A DNA stretch of 6,566 nucleotides, taken from NCBI GenBank assembly GCA_943326315.2, contig CALPSU020000143.1, positions 1 through 6,566 on the forward strand, read 5' to 3'. The position numbers and the translations under genes were made by a program. The stretch is from Chryseobacterium gleum. GTDB taxonomy: Bacteria; Bacteroidota; Bacteroidia; Flavobacteriales_D; Crocinitomicaceae. Below the pieces are notes generated by a model. The model searched no databases. It worked only from the letters and a program-made list of their open reading frames with translations, and was not told the origin of the DNA. Below are positions 1 through 5,543 of this stretch, piece after piece; the stretch's first letter is position 1; each line of letters starts with the position of its first letter.

Positions 1-456
1 AAGTAGAAATTCTCTAAAAGACAATCCTACTAATGTATAAACAACAGCTCTTCTTGATAAGTCTTCTTGCCCTTTTGAGATTTCAAGAATAGAGGATCCC
101 GTTACGATGAATCTACTGTCAGGGTAGTCGTCATAAATATTTTTTAGATCTTTCGACCAATATTCATATCTGTGAATTTCATCAATGTAAAATGATCTGT
201 ATCCTTTAGTGTGTAATGCTTCGATTACCTCAACCAATCGATTTGTTTCGAAAAAATAATCATCCAAACTTAAATAGATAGACTTTTCTAAATTATCTTT
301 TAAATGTTGGAGAATGAGTGTCGTTTTTCCAGTTTCTCTATGACCTAAAATTAAAATAAGTCTTTGCTGCCAATCAATTTTAGAGAATAAATACCTCTTA
401 AATTGAGTTTTTGTATTCTGTATTTTTTTATTTGATTTGTTAATTAAGTATTCCAT
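1..456 (-). CDS. AAA_14/DUF4143-type ATPase, N-terminal part (cut by window edge)
   Basis: I translated the minus strand from ATG at 456 down to base 1: 152 codons, no stop, so the C-terminus lies outside the window. The protein has a P-loop GHRETGKTT (residues 38-46), a Walker B strand SFYIDEIH (88-95) and a sensor-1-like FIVTGSS (116-122). It then has 'EISKGQEDLSRRAVVY' and 'LSFREFLL', the signature of the widespread bacterial/archaeal AAA_14 ATPases that normally continue into a DUF4143 domain, for a total of about 380-400 residues. The cellular role of this family is poorly known. It is cytosolic, often encoded in many scattered copies, and sometimes compared with toxin-antitoxin or mobile genes. 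The start is the first possible one, because an in-frame TAA lies 15 nt upstream. The gene is transcribed away from the 29-bp repeat array, which occupies its whole upstream region. The family call is strong; the function is not known. Confidence 0.9.
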   Translation of the reverse strand, partial: MEYLINKSNKKIQNTKTQFKRYLFSKIDWQQRLILILGHRETGKTTLILQHLKDNLEKSIYLSLDDYFFETNRLVEVIEALHTKGYRSFYIDEIHRYEYWSKDLKNIYDDYPDSRFIVTGSSILEISKGQEDLSRRAVVYTLVGLSFREFLL

Positions 457-478
457 TGTATGAATTGATTAAATCTGT

Positions 479-768
479 AATTGACTCCTTGTTGTATTAA
501 ACATAGTAATTGTTTTTTAGATATTACAATTGTTTAAACTGTTGTTTGTATAATACAAATATAGTAATTGTTGTTTATATATTACATTTTTAATAATTGT
601 TTTTTGTAAAATACAACTATTAAAATTGTTGTTTATATATTGCATTTAAAATTATTGTTGTTTGTAAACCATAATTACATAAACTGTTGTTTGTAAAGAT
701 CGTTTTTTGAAATTGTTTTCTCTAAAGTTCAAATACGTAAATTGTATTTTAGAAAGATGAATATTCGT
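479..768. repeat. Degenerate tandem array, exact 29-bp period, ten units
   Basis: This array fills most of the 345-bp divergent spacer between the ATPase and the SDR gene. Units begin at 479, 508, 537, 566, 595, 624, 653, 682, 711 and 740, always 29 bases apart with no indel. The first 13 bases of a unit are best conserved (consensus AATTGTTGTTTGT). The remainder is looser (roughly ATAATACAAATATAGT) but still related from unit to unit, so these are not CRISPR spacers. The units at 537-710 are clearest; 479 and 740 have decayed. The remaining spacer (457-478 and 769-801) shows nothing further except a very weak eleventh unit at 769. Nothing here resembles a gene. Its position suggests an operator array or promoter region for one or both flanking genes, but that role is inferred. 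Confidence 0.85.
545..563 (-). promoter_or_regulatory. Possible -7 element and overlapping palindrome upstream of the ATPase gene
   Basis: Bases 545-559 form a perfect 15-bp palindrome around one central base (TTTGTAT-A-ATACAAA). On the minus strand, 556-563 reads TATATTTG, which fits the Bacteroidota -7 consensus TAnnTTTG. If used, transcription would start near 549 and give the ATPase mRNA a leader of about 90 nt. I see no TTTG -33 element at the expected distance, so the promoter call is weak. The palindrome lies within the third repeat unit and could be a repressor half-site pair overlapping the promoter. Confidence 0.3.
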
Positions 769-801
769 AGATTTTTCTTTCCTTTGAATAAAATTTAGTG
801 A

Positions 802-1596
802 ATGAATAATTTTCAAGGAAAAACAGCTTGGGTTACAGGTGCCTCTTCAGGAATAGGTGAGGGGATTGTAAGAGATTTAGCGGAAAAAGGAGTGAAAATT
901 ATTTTGTCGGCTAGAAATTTAGATTCTTTAGAAAAAATCAAAGCTACTCTTCCCAATTCAGATCAACACATTTGTATTTCCTTGGATTTGGAACATTCTC
1001 AAAATTTCCCAGAATTAGCAAAAGAAGTAATTTCTAAAATGGGTAAAATAGATTTTCTATTCAATAATGGCGGATTAAGTCAACGTTCAGAAGCAAGTGA
1101 AACGCCATTAGATGTTGATAGAAGAATAATGGAAATTAACTATTTTGGAAATATAGCTTTAACAAAAGCAGTCCTACCTTATATGCAAAAGCAAAAGTCA
1201 GGACATATAATCGTTATTTCTAGTATTGCAGGAAAATTTGGTTTTTTCTTACGTTCAGCTTATAGTGCTTCAAAACATGCTCTTCAAGGCTTTTACGAAA
1301 GTTTATTGTTAGAAGAAGAAAAGAACAATATAAACGTAACAATTGCTTATCCTGGAAAAATAAACACCAATATTTCTATACATGCGTTGAATGAAAAAGG
1401 AGAACAACATGGTGTAATGGATCACAATCAAGAAACAGGGATGCCGGTTGAAGAATGTGTTTCCATACTTTTAAAAGCTGTTATTCAAAATAGAAAAGAA
1501 ATTTTAATAGGCAACAAAGAAATCAAAGCAGTAACTTTAAAACGGTTTTTCCCGAGTATATTTTGGAAAGTAATTAAGAGGCAATCAGCGGTATAA
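802..1596 (+). CDS. Short-chain dehydrogenase/reductase (SDR family oxidoreductase)
   Basis: This is a complete classical SDR of 264 residues, a normal length for the family. It has the Rossmann nucleotide motif TGASSGIG (residues 12-19), the NNGG motif (88-91), the structural Asn in 'EINYFGN' (N114), the catalytic Ser141, the YSASK active-site Tyr154/Lys158, and the PGKINT motif after beta-6 (184-189). Arg38 after the second beta strand favours NADP(H) over NAD(H). The protein should be a cytosolic, soluble NAD(P)-dependent oxidoreductase acting on a carbonyl/alcohol pair; the substrate cannot be told from sequence. The best resemblance is to the DHRS7/YqjQ-like group. The ATG is fixed because an in-frame TGA lies directly before it (799-801). 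No Shine-Dalgarno sequence is visible. It appears monocistronic: the next gene begins 186 nt later after a repeat, and the gene upstream diverges. Confidence 0.93.
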   Translation: MNNFQGKTAWVTGASSGIGEGIVRDLAEKGVKIILSARNLDSLEKIKATLPNSDQHICISLDLEHSQNFPELAKEVISKMGKIDFLFNNGGLSQRSEASETPLDVDRRIMEINYFGNIALTKAVLPYMQKQKSGHIIVISSIAGKFGFFLRSAYSASKHALQGFYESLLLEEEKNNINVTIAYPGKINTNISIHALNEKGEQHGVMDHNQETGMPVEECVSILLKAVIQNRKEILIGNKEIKAVTLKRFFPSIFWKVIKRQSAV

Positions 1597-1601
1597 TAAA
1601 A

Positions 1602-1667
1602 GGTTGAGATTAAGATTGAGGTTGAGTTTGAGATTGAAGTTGAGATAAAGGTTGATTTTGAGATTAA
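1602..1667. repeat. Imperfect hexanucleotide tandem repeat (GATTGA/GGTTGA), 11 units
   Basis: Starting six bases after the SDR stop codon, eleven consecutive hexamers follow without a phase break: GGTTGA, GATTAA, GATTGA, GGTTGA, GTTTGA, GATTGA, AGTTGA, GATAAA, GGTTGA, TTTTGA, GATTAA. One strand is purine-rich and almost free of C. It is a microsatellite-like tract that probably arose by slippage. The rest of the spacer to the next gene (1668-1782) holds a weak 9-bp inverted repeat (1664-1672 with 1710-1718), which is not a convincing terminator. Confidence 0.8.
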
Positions 1668-1782
1668 GAAAAGGTTATTTTTACAACTATTCCTTTTCAG
1701 ATTAATCGATTTTCTTAAATTTGAAAACAATAGTAATTTGGAGTTTAATTTCTTATCTCTAAAAATCTATAGTCTAAAAAAA

Positions 1783-2481
1783 ATGATAAACTGCATTGTA
1801 ATAGATACTATTGAAAACTCAAACTTGATTTCTAAGTATTGTGAAGGTGTGCAGTACATTTCAATGCAAAAATCTTTTACAAGTACAATTGAAGCTTCTA
1901 GGTATATTCAAAAATATTCACCTGATTTAATTTTTATAAATACTAATTTCCCTACTATTTCAGGGCTTGAATTTTATGAAAATCTGAGTCAGAAACCTTT
2001 AGTTGTTTTTATTAGTGAAAATAGAGAATACGCTTTAGATGCATTTAATTTGAATGCTGTGGATTATCTTTTACATCCGTTCGACTTAAAACGTTTCAGT
2101 CAAACATTGAATAAAGTGAATGAAATCTATTCTTTTAGAAATCAGTTATCAAATAACGAGGAACAATTTTTACAAGTTCGATCTGAATATAGTTTGGTAA
2201 AAATAGCGTTGGTTGAAATCGTATATATCGAAACGTTAGATGATTATATCAAAATACACATACAAGGTAAAAAACCAGTTCTAACCTTAATGAGTATTAA
2301 GAAAGCGTTAGAAAAGTTACCCGTAAAAGATTTCATCAGAGTACATCGTTCTTATATCGTTCCTATTAATAGGATAGAATCTGTAAGAGGAAAGGTAATT
2401 AATCTAGGTATAACAGAGATTCCAATAGGTAAAAGTCACGAAGAAGCCTTTTTTAAAGCGTATGTTTCAACTAGTTATTAG
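1783..2481 (+). CDS. LytTR-family DNA-binding regulator with degenerate receiver domain
   Basis: This is a 232-residue protein with the layout of an AlgR/LytR-type response regulator. Residues 1-115 are receiver-like and residues about 127-230 form a LytTR DNA-binding domain, with 'FLQVRSEYSLVKI', 'IVYIETLDDYIKIH', 'PVLTLMSIKKALEKLP' and 'FIRVHRSYIV' all well conserved. The receiver aligns closely with Bacteroidota relatives, but the phospho-acceptor position is Asn53 ('LIFINTNFP' where the family has LIFLDIQMP). The second acidic residue after beta-1 is Thr9 (IDT for VDD), and the conserved Lys of 'DYLLKP' is His98. It is therefore unlikely to be switched by phosphorylation. No histidine kinase gene is near. 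The reading frame is open back to a TTG at 1738, but the ATG at 1783 gives the normal family N-terminus 'MINCIVID'. The stop codon lies within the first copy of a downstream duplication. Confidence 0.9.
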   Translation: MINCIVIDTIENSNLISKYCEGVQYISMQKSFTSTIEASRYIQKYSPDLIFINTNFPTISGLEFYENLSQKPLVVFISENREYALDAFNLNAVDYLLHPFDLKRFSQTLNKVNEIYSFRNQLSNNEEQFLQVRSEYSLVKIALVEIVYIETLDDYIKIHIQGKKPVLTLMSIKKALEKLPVKDFIRVHRSYIVPINRIESVRGKVINLGITEIPIGKSHEEAFFKAYVSTSY

Positions 2482-2562
2482 GTGTTTGGTTTTAGGTCTG
2501 TGTAGGTTATTTTTCTAGTTTTTAGTTATTAGGTGTTTGGTTTTAGGTCTGTATAGGTTATT
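2472..2562. repeat. Two direct copies of a 40-bp sequence, period 51 bp
   Basis: Copy one spans 2472-2511 and copy two 2523-2562. I count one mismatch in 40 (G versus A at 2502/2553). Copy one includes the last codons and the TAG stop of the LytTR gene, so the 'Ser-Tyr-stop' end is written by the repeat. Inside each copy TTAG-like cores recur about every 7 bases, like the arrays further right. There is no coding potential here. Confidence 0.85.
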
Positions 2563-2586
2563 GTTGAAAACACATACAAACTATTG

Positions 2587-2640
2587 CCTACACAGCCCAA
2601 CACCCAACACCTAATTCCCAACACCTAATCCCTAAACACC
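2587..2640. repeat. Seven-base-period CYAA array, inverted relative to the preceding duplication
   Basis: Cores CCAA or CTAA sit at 2597, 2604, 2611, 2618, 2625 and 2632, exactly 7 bases apart. The block is partly the reverse complement of the duplication just upstream. CCTACACAG (2587-2595) matches CTGTGTAGG (2498-2506), and ACACCTAAT (2607-2615 and 2621-2629) matches ATTAGGTGT (2477-2485 and 2528-2536). A transcript could fold into a long, imperfect, branched hairpin over 2477-2629. That hairpin may end LytTR transcription, although no U-tract follows it. The remaining 2641-2724 shows no recognisable promoter consensus. Confidence 0.7.
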
Positions 2641-2724
2641 GATACATTTCATCCATTCCCCGATACAATTAAAATTTATCAGAAAAGAATTCCTTACTTA
2701 GCATCAAACTAAAACATAAACGTT

Positions 2725-2973
2725 ATGCAAATCAATAAAAATATTGCCATAAGTGATTCAGGATTTGTTTTTAATCCTTCAACTGGAGATTCATTCTCAA
2801 CAAATCAAGTTGGTTTAGCGATCTTAGGTTTGCTAAAAGAAAATAATTCAAAAGAAGTAATCATTGCAGAAATGGTGAAAAAGTTTCAAATCGACGAATC
2901 GACGTTAGAAAAAGACTTAGGAGATTTTTTTATGATGTTGAACAGTTACCAAATCTTAACTAGCAATGACTAA
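2725..2973 (+). CDS. PqqD-like small protein (RiPP recognition element fold)
   Basis: This 82-residue protein matches the PqqD family in length and pattern. An N-terminal beta region contains 'FVFNPSTGDSFSTNQVGLAILGLL' in pieces, equivalent to the family's 'lld..tg..y.lN..g..iw.lL' (residues about 14-37). Helices with the spaced 'IIAEMVKKFQIDESTLEKDLGDFF' pattern follow (46-69), and it ends in 'LNSYQIL'. Known PqqD domains bind the leader of a ribosomal peptide and present it to a modifying enzyme; some members have other partners. It is cytosolic, with no signal or membrane segment. It is the first gene of the apparent operon and overlaps the ATP-grasp gene by 8 nt, suggesting translational coupling and a working partnership with that ligase. 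No radical SAM enzyme or precursor peptide is visible nearby. The family call rests on pattern only. Confidence 0.75.
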   Translation: MQINKNIAISDSGFVFNPSTGDSFSTNQVGLAILGLLKENNSKEVIIAEMVKKFQIDESTLEKDLGDFFMMLNSYQILTSND

Positions 2974-4015
2974 ACGTAAAATAACAGTAGCCGTTTCTGG
3001 ACTCAATAATATTGATAGTCCGGGACCAGGGATACCTGTTATTCGAGCATTAAAGGAAAGCGAGTACTTTGATGTAAGAATCATCGGATTATCCTACGAA
3101 AACCTTGAACCAGGTTTGTATATGCGTGATTTGGTAGATAAATCATATTCTATTCCATTGCCATCATCTGGAACTGCAAGTTTATTAGAGCGTTTGAAAT
3201 ATATTCACGATGTTGAATCAATCGATTTAATTATTCCAAACTTTGACGCTGAATTACACAGTTTTATCAAATTGGCTTCACACTTAAAAAGTGAATTTGG
3301 AATAGAAACATTTTTACCTTCTCAAGAGCAATTCGAGTCGAGACATAAATCGGTTTTGTATGAGTTTGGAGAAGAAAACGGAGTAAAAGTTCCGTATGCT
3401 AAAATGATTTTTTCAGCAAATGAAATTTACGCACTGAAAAATGATTTTACATACCCATTAGTGATTAAAGGGAAATATTATGACGCTTCAATAGCAGCAA
3501 CGCCAGAACAAGCTGTAAATTATTTTCATAAAATCAGTGCGAAATGGGGATTACCAATTATCGTTCAAGAATTTGTTAGCGGAAACGAAGTAAACGTTAC
3601 AGCAATCGGAGACGGAAAAGGAAATTGTATCGGTGCTGTACCAATGAGAAAATTATACATTACAGACAAAGGAAAAGCGTGGGCTGGAGTTTCTTTAGAC
3701 GATGAAAACTTAATTGAAATAACCAATAGAGTTATTAGTAATTCGAAATGGAAGGGTGGTTGTGAGTTGGAATTTATTAAGACGAAAGATGGAGAATACT
3801 ATCTTTTAGAAATGAATCCTCGATTCCCTGCTTGGGTTTATTTAGCCAAAGGATGTGGTCAGAATCATCCAGAAGCATTGGTTAGAATGGCTTTAGGTGA
3901 AGATGTCAAACCATTTGATTCTTATGATGTTGGGAAGTTATTTGTTCGTTTTTCTTTCGATCAAATAGTAGACATCAAAGACTACGAGAAAATATCAACA
4001 CTCGGGGAACTCTAA
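2966..4015 (+). CDS. ATP-grasp ligase (carbamoyl-phosphate synthase/PylC-like fold)
   Basis: This is a complete 349-residue ATP-grasp enzyme. The N-terminal pre-ATP-grasp domain (about 1-120) has a Gly/Pro-rich loop 'GLNNIDSPGPGIPVIRAL'. The ATP-grasp domain follows, with an ATP-contacting Lys168 in 'PLVIKGK', the hinge 'IVQEFVSGNEVNV' (199-211), and the metal ligands Glu269 ('CELEF'), Glu282 and Asn284 ('LLEMNPRF'), with Arg286. All catalytic ligands are present, so it should activate a carboxylate as an acyl phosphate and couple it to an amine or similar nucleophile. The substrate is unknown. It resembles CarB-halves and PylC more than D-Ala-D-Ala ligase. Its ATG lies inside the last codons of the PqqD-like gene (8-nt overlap), so the two are probably made together. 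The stop codon TAA lies in the first CTAA of a heptamer array. The ATP-grasp call is firm; the reaction is inferred. Confidence 0.9.
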   Translation: MTKRKITVAVSGLNNIDSPGPGIPVIRALKESEYFDVRIIGLSYENLEPGLYMRDLVDKSYSIPLPSSGTASLLERLKYIHDVESIDLIIPNFDAELHSFIKLASHLKSEFGIETFLPSQEQFESRHKSVLYEFGEENGVKVPYAKMIFSANEIYALKNDFTYPLVIKGKYYDASIAATPEQAVNYFHKISAKWGLPIIVQEFVSGNEVNVTAIGDGKGNCIGAVPMRKLYITDKGKAWAGVSLDDENLIEITNRVISNSKWKGGCELEFIKTKDGEYYLLEMNPRFPAWVYLAKGCGQNHPEALVRMALGEDVKPFDSYDVGKLFVRFSFDQIVDIKDYEKISTLGEL

Positions 4016-4072
4016 TAGCTAATTCCTAACAGCTAACAACTAATGACTAATTACTAAGAAACTAAAAACTTA
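4012..4072. repeat. Heptamer-phased CTAA array between ATP-grasp and decarboxylase genes
   Basis: CTAA occurs at 4012, 4019, 4026, 4033, 4040, 4047 and 4054, each exactly 7 bases apart with three variable bases between. After one extra base there is another at 4062, then CTTA at 4069. The first CTAA contains the stop codon of the ATP-grasp gene. All cores point one way, so no hairpin is expected. The array fills nearly the whole 64-nt gap inside the operon and ends about 7 nt before the next ATG. It should leave the mRNA leader unstructured and A-rich, which suits Bacteroidota translation starts; a specific function is not shown. Confidence 0.85.
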
Positions 4073-4079
4073 AAAAAAT

Positions 4080-5435
4080 ATGAGCAAATTAATGTACGAG
4101 AGACCATTCATTCAAAAATTGAATACTGGTTCAATGAATAAATTTGGAACTAAAACAGAATTCGCACCAGTAACACACTTAGACGGAATTCGAGTAAGTA
4201 AATTAATTGAAGATTACGGGTCGCCATGTTTCGTTATTTCGGAAAGACAAATTCGTAAAAATGTTCAAAATGCAAACAGAGCATTTAAAACGAGATATCC
4301 AAAAATTCAATTTGCTTGGAGTTACAAAACAAACTATTTAAGCGCAGTTTGTAATGTATTTCATCAAGAAGGATCATGGGCGGAAGTAGTTTCTATCTAT
4401 GAATACAAAAAAGCATTGATGAATGGAGTAGAAGGAAGTAAAATCATTTTCAATGGTCCAGATAAAACAGAAGATGATTTAAACCTTGCAGTAGATAATA
4501 ACTCATTGATTCACATTGATCATTTCGACGAATTATATTCATTAATTGGATTATTAGACGGTGGAAAAAGAAAAGCAAGAGTAGCGATTCGTGTTAATAT
4601 GGATACGGGAATTTACCCAATGTGGGATCGTTTCGGATTTAATTATGAAAATGGTCAAGCTTGGAATGCGATCATCAAAATTTTAGCTCATAAAGAATTA
4701 GAATTGGTTGGATTACATTCACATATCGGTACATTTATGTTGTCTACAAGCGCTTATGCAACAGCAGCATTTAAATTATGTGATTTAGCTACACACGTTA
4801 AATTGAAATCAGGAAAAGCAATTCAATATTTAGATTTAGGTGGAGGTTTTGCTTCAACTAATACATTGAAAGGTTCTTATCTTCAAGGAGCTGATACTGT
4901 TCCAACGATTGATGATTACGCAGAAGTAATTACTTCAACAATCTTAAATTCTAATTTTTCTCAAGACGAATTACCAACGATTATTTTAGAATCAGGTAGA
5001 GCATTAATTGATAATGCAGCTTGGTTAATAGGTTCGGTAGTGGCAACGAAAAGATTAAGTGATGGAAGAAGAGCGACAATCATGGATTTCGGAGTGAATT
5101 TATTATTCAATGCTTTCTGGTATGATTACAAAATTTCTCCAGCACAAGAATTCTCTCACCATACAGAAGATATGGTTATTTATGGGCCTCTTTGTATGAA
5201 TATTGATTGTATTAGAGAGAGTGTTAATTTACCATTGTTAGTTAAAGGAGATCAGGTAGTTGTACATCAAGTTGGAGCTTACAACATGACACAATGGATG
5301 CAATTTATTCAAATGAGACCGAAAATCGTTTTAATTGATATGGAAGGTAAATCTCACATTCTTCGTGAAAATGAATCATTAGACACAATGATGGAATTGG
5401 AAAGAATGCCTGCACATTTGAAAAAAATCAAGTAG
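4080..5435 (+). CDS. Fold-type III PLP-dependent decarboxylase (diaminopimelate/ornithine decarboxylase superfamily)
   Basis: This is a complete 451-residue enzyme with an alanine-racemase-like barrel and C-terminal beta domain. The PLP Schiff-base lysine is Lys83 in 'FAWSYKTNY'. 'GLHSHIGT' (211-218) is the HxHIGS motif, 'LDLGGGF' (251-257) binds the phosphate, and 'LESGRAL' (303-309) stands for the usual EPGR. 'GPLCMNID' (369-376) carries the catalytic Cys372, and 'GAY' (399-401) the conserved Tyr401. These residues predict cytosolic decarboxylation of an amino acid at the alpha carbon. The normal LysA motif CESxD reads CMNID here, so the residues that recognise the second carboxylate/amine of diaminopimelate are changed. 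I therefore do not call it lysA. Alternatives are a carboxynorspermidine-, ornithine- or peptide-linked amino acid decarboxylase. It lies 64 nt after the ATP-grasp gene. The start is supported by an in-frame TAA at 4071; Met5 is a possible alternative start. Confidence 0.88.
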   Translation: MSKLMYERPFIQKLNTGSMNKFGTKTEFAPVTHLDGIRVSKLIEDYGSPCFVISERQIRKNVQNANRAFKTRYPKIQFAWSYKTNYLSAVCNVFHQEGSWAEVVSIYEYKKALMNGVEGSKIIFNGPDKTEDDLNLAVDNNSLIHIDHFDELYSLIGLLDGGKRKARVAIRVNMDTGIYPMWDRFGFNYENGQAWNAIIKILAHKELELVGLHSHIGTFMLSTSAYATAAFKLCDLATHVKLKSGKAIQYLDLGGGFASTNTLKGSYLQGADTVPTIDDYAEVITSTILNSNFSQDELPTIILESGRALIDNAAWLIGSVVATKRLSDGRRATIMDFGVNLLFNAFWYDYKISPAQEFSHHTEDMVIYGPLCMNIDCIRESVNLPLLVKGDQVVVHQVGAYNMTQWMQFIQMRPKIVLIDMEGKSHILRENESLDTMMELERMPAHLKKIK

Positions 5436-5447
5436 TTTTACTGGTAG

Positions 5448-5539
5448 TTAGCATTTAGTAATTAGTTGTTAGTCGTTAGTGTTTAGCTAATAACTAACAA
5501 CTAAAAGCTAATAGCTAAAAACTAATAACTAATAGCTAA
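5448..5539. repeat. Heptamer-phased array that flips from TTAG to CTAA in the middle
   Basis: TTAG is found at 5448, 5455, 5462, 5469, 5476 and 5483, then CTAA at 5487, 5494, 5501, 5508, 5515, 5522, 5529 and 5536: fourteen cores. The step is always 7 bases except at the turning point, where TTAG and CTAA abut to form TTAGCTAA (5483-5490). The array takes up most of the 108-nt gap before the membrane protein gene and ends 4 nt before its ATG. Confidence 0.9.
5462..5504 (+). terminator. Perfect 12-bp inverted repeat, possible hairpin or attenuator
   Basis: TTAGTTGTTAGT (5462-5473) is the exact reverse complement of ACTAACAACTAA (5493-5504). After one mismatch, 5475-5479 can also pair with 5487-5491 (one G-U), leaving a 7-base loop. 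The stem is AT-rich and no U-tract follows, so classical intrinsic termination is doubtful. Lying between two co-directional genes, it may lower read-through or protect the upstream mRNA end. This role is inferred. Confidence 0.4.
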
Positions 5540-5543
5540 AAAA

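Noticed and set aside
479..768. CRISPR array
   Set aside because: The whole 29-bp period is related from unit to unit. There are no unique spacers of constant length and no cas gene in the window.
1664..1718. Terminator hairpin after the SDR gene
   Set aside because: The 9-bp AT-rich stem has a 37-base loop and no U-tract, so it is too weak to call.
1485..1730. 81-residue minus-strand ORF
   Set aside because: It is a shadow of the SDR 3' end and the hexamer repeat. Its Ser/Thr/Ile-rich stretch simply translates the GATTGA tract, and it has no recognisable domain.
1720..1740. Bacteroidota promoter for the LytTR gene from two TTTG words
   Set aside because: The spacing between them is 13 bases and the second lacks a correctly placed TA, so it does not fit TTTG-N17-23-TAnnTTTG.
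1738..1782. Upstream TTG start for the LytTR gene
   Set aside because: The added 15 residues do not resemble a receiver N-terminus, whereas ATG 1783 gives the standard 'MINCIVID' start.
4080..5435. Naming the decarboxylase lysA
   Set aside because: The substrate-recognition motif differs from diaminopimelate decarboxylases and the neighbours are not lysine-pathway genes.
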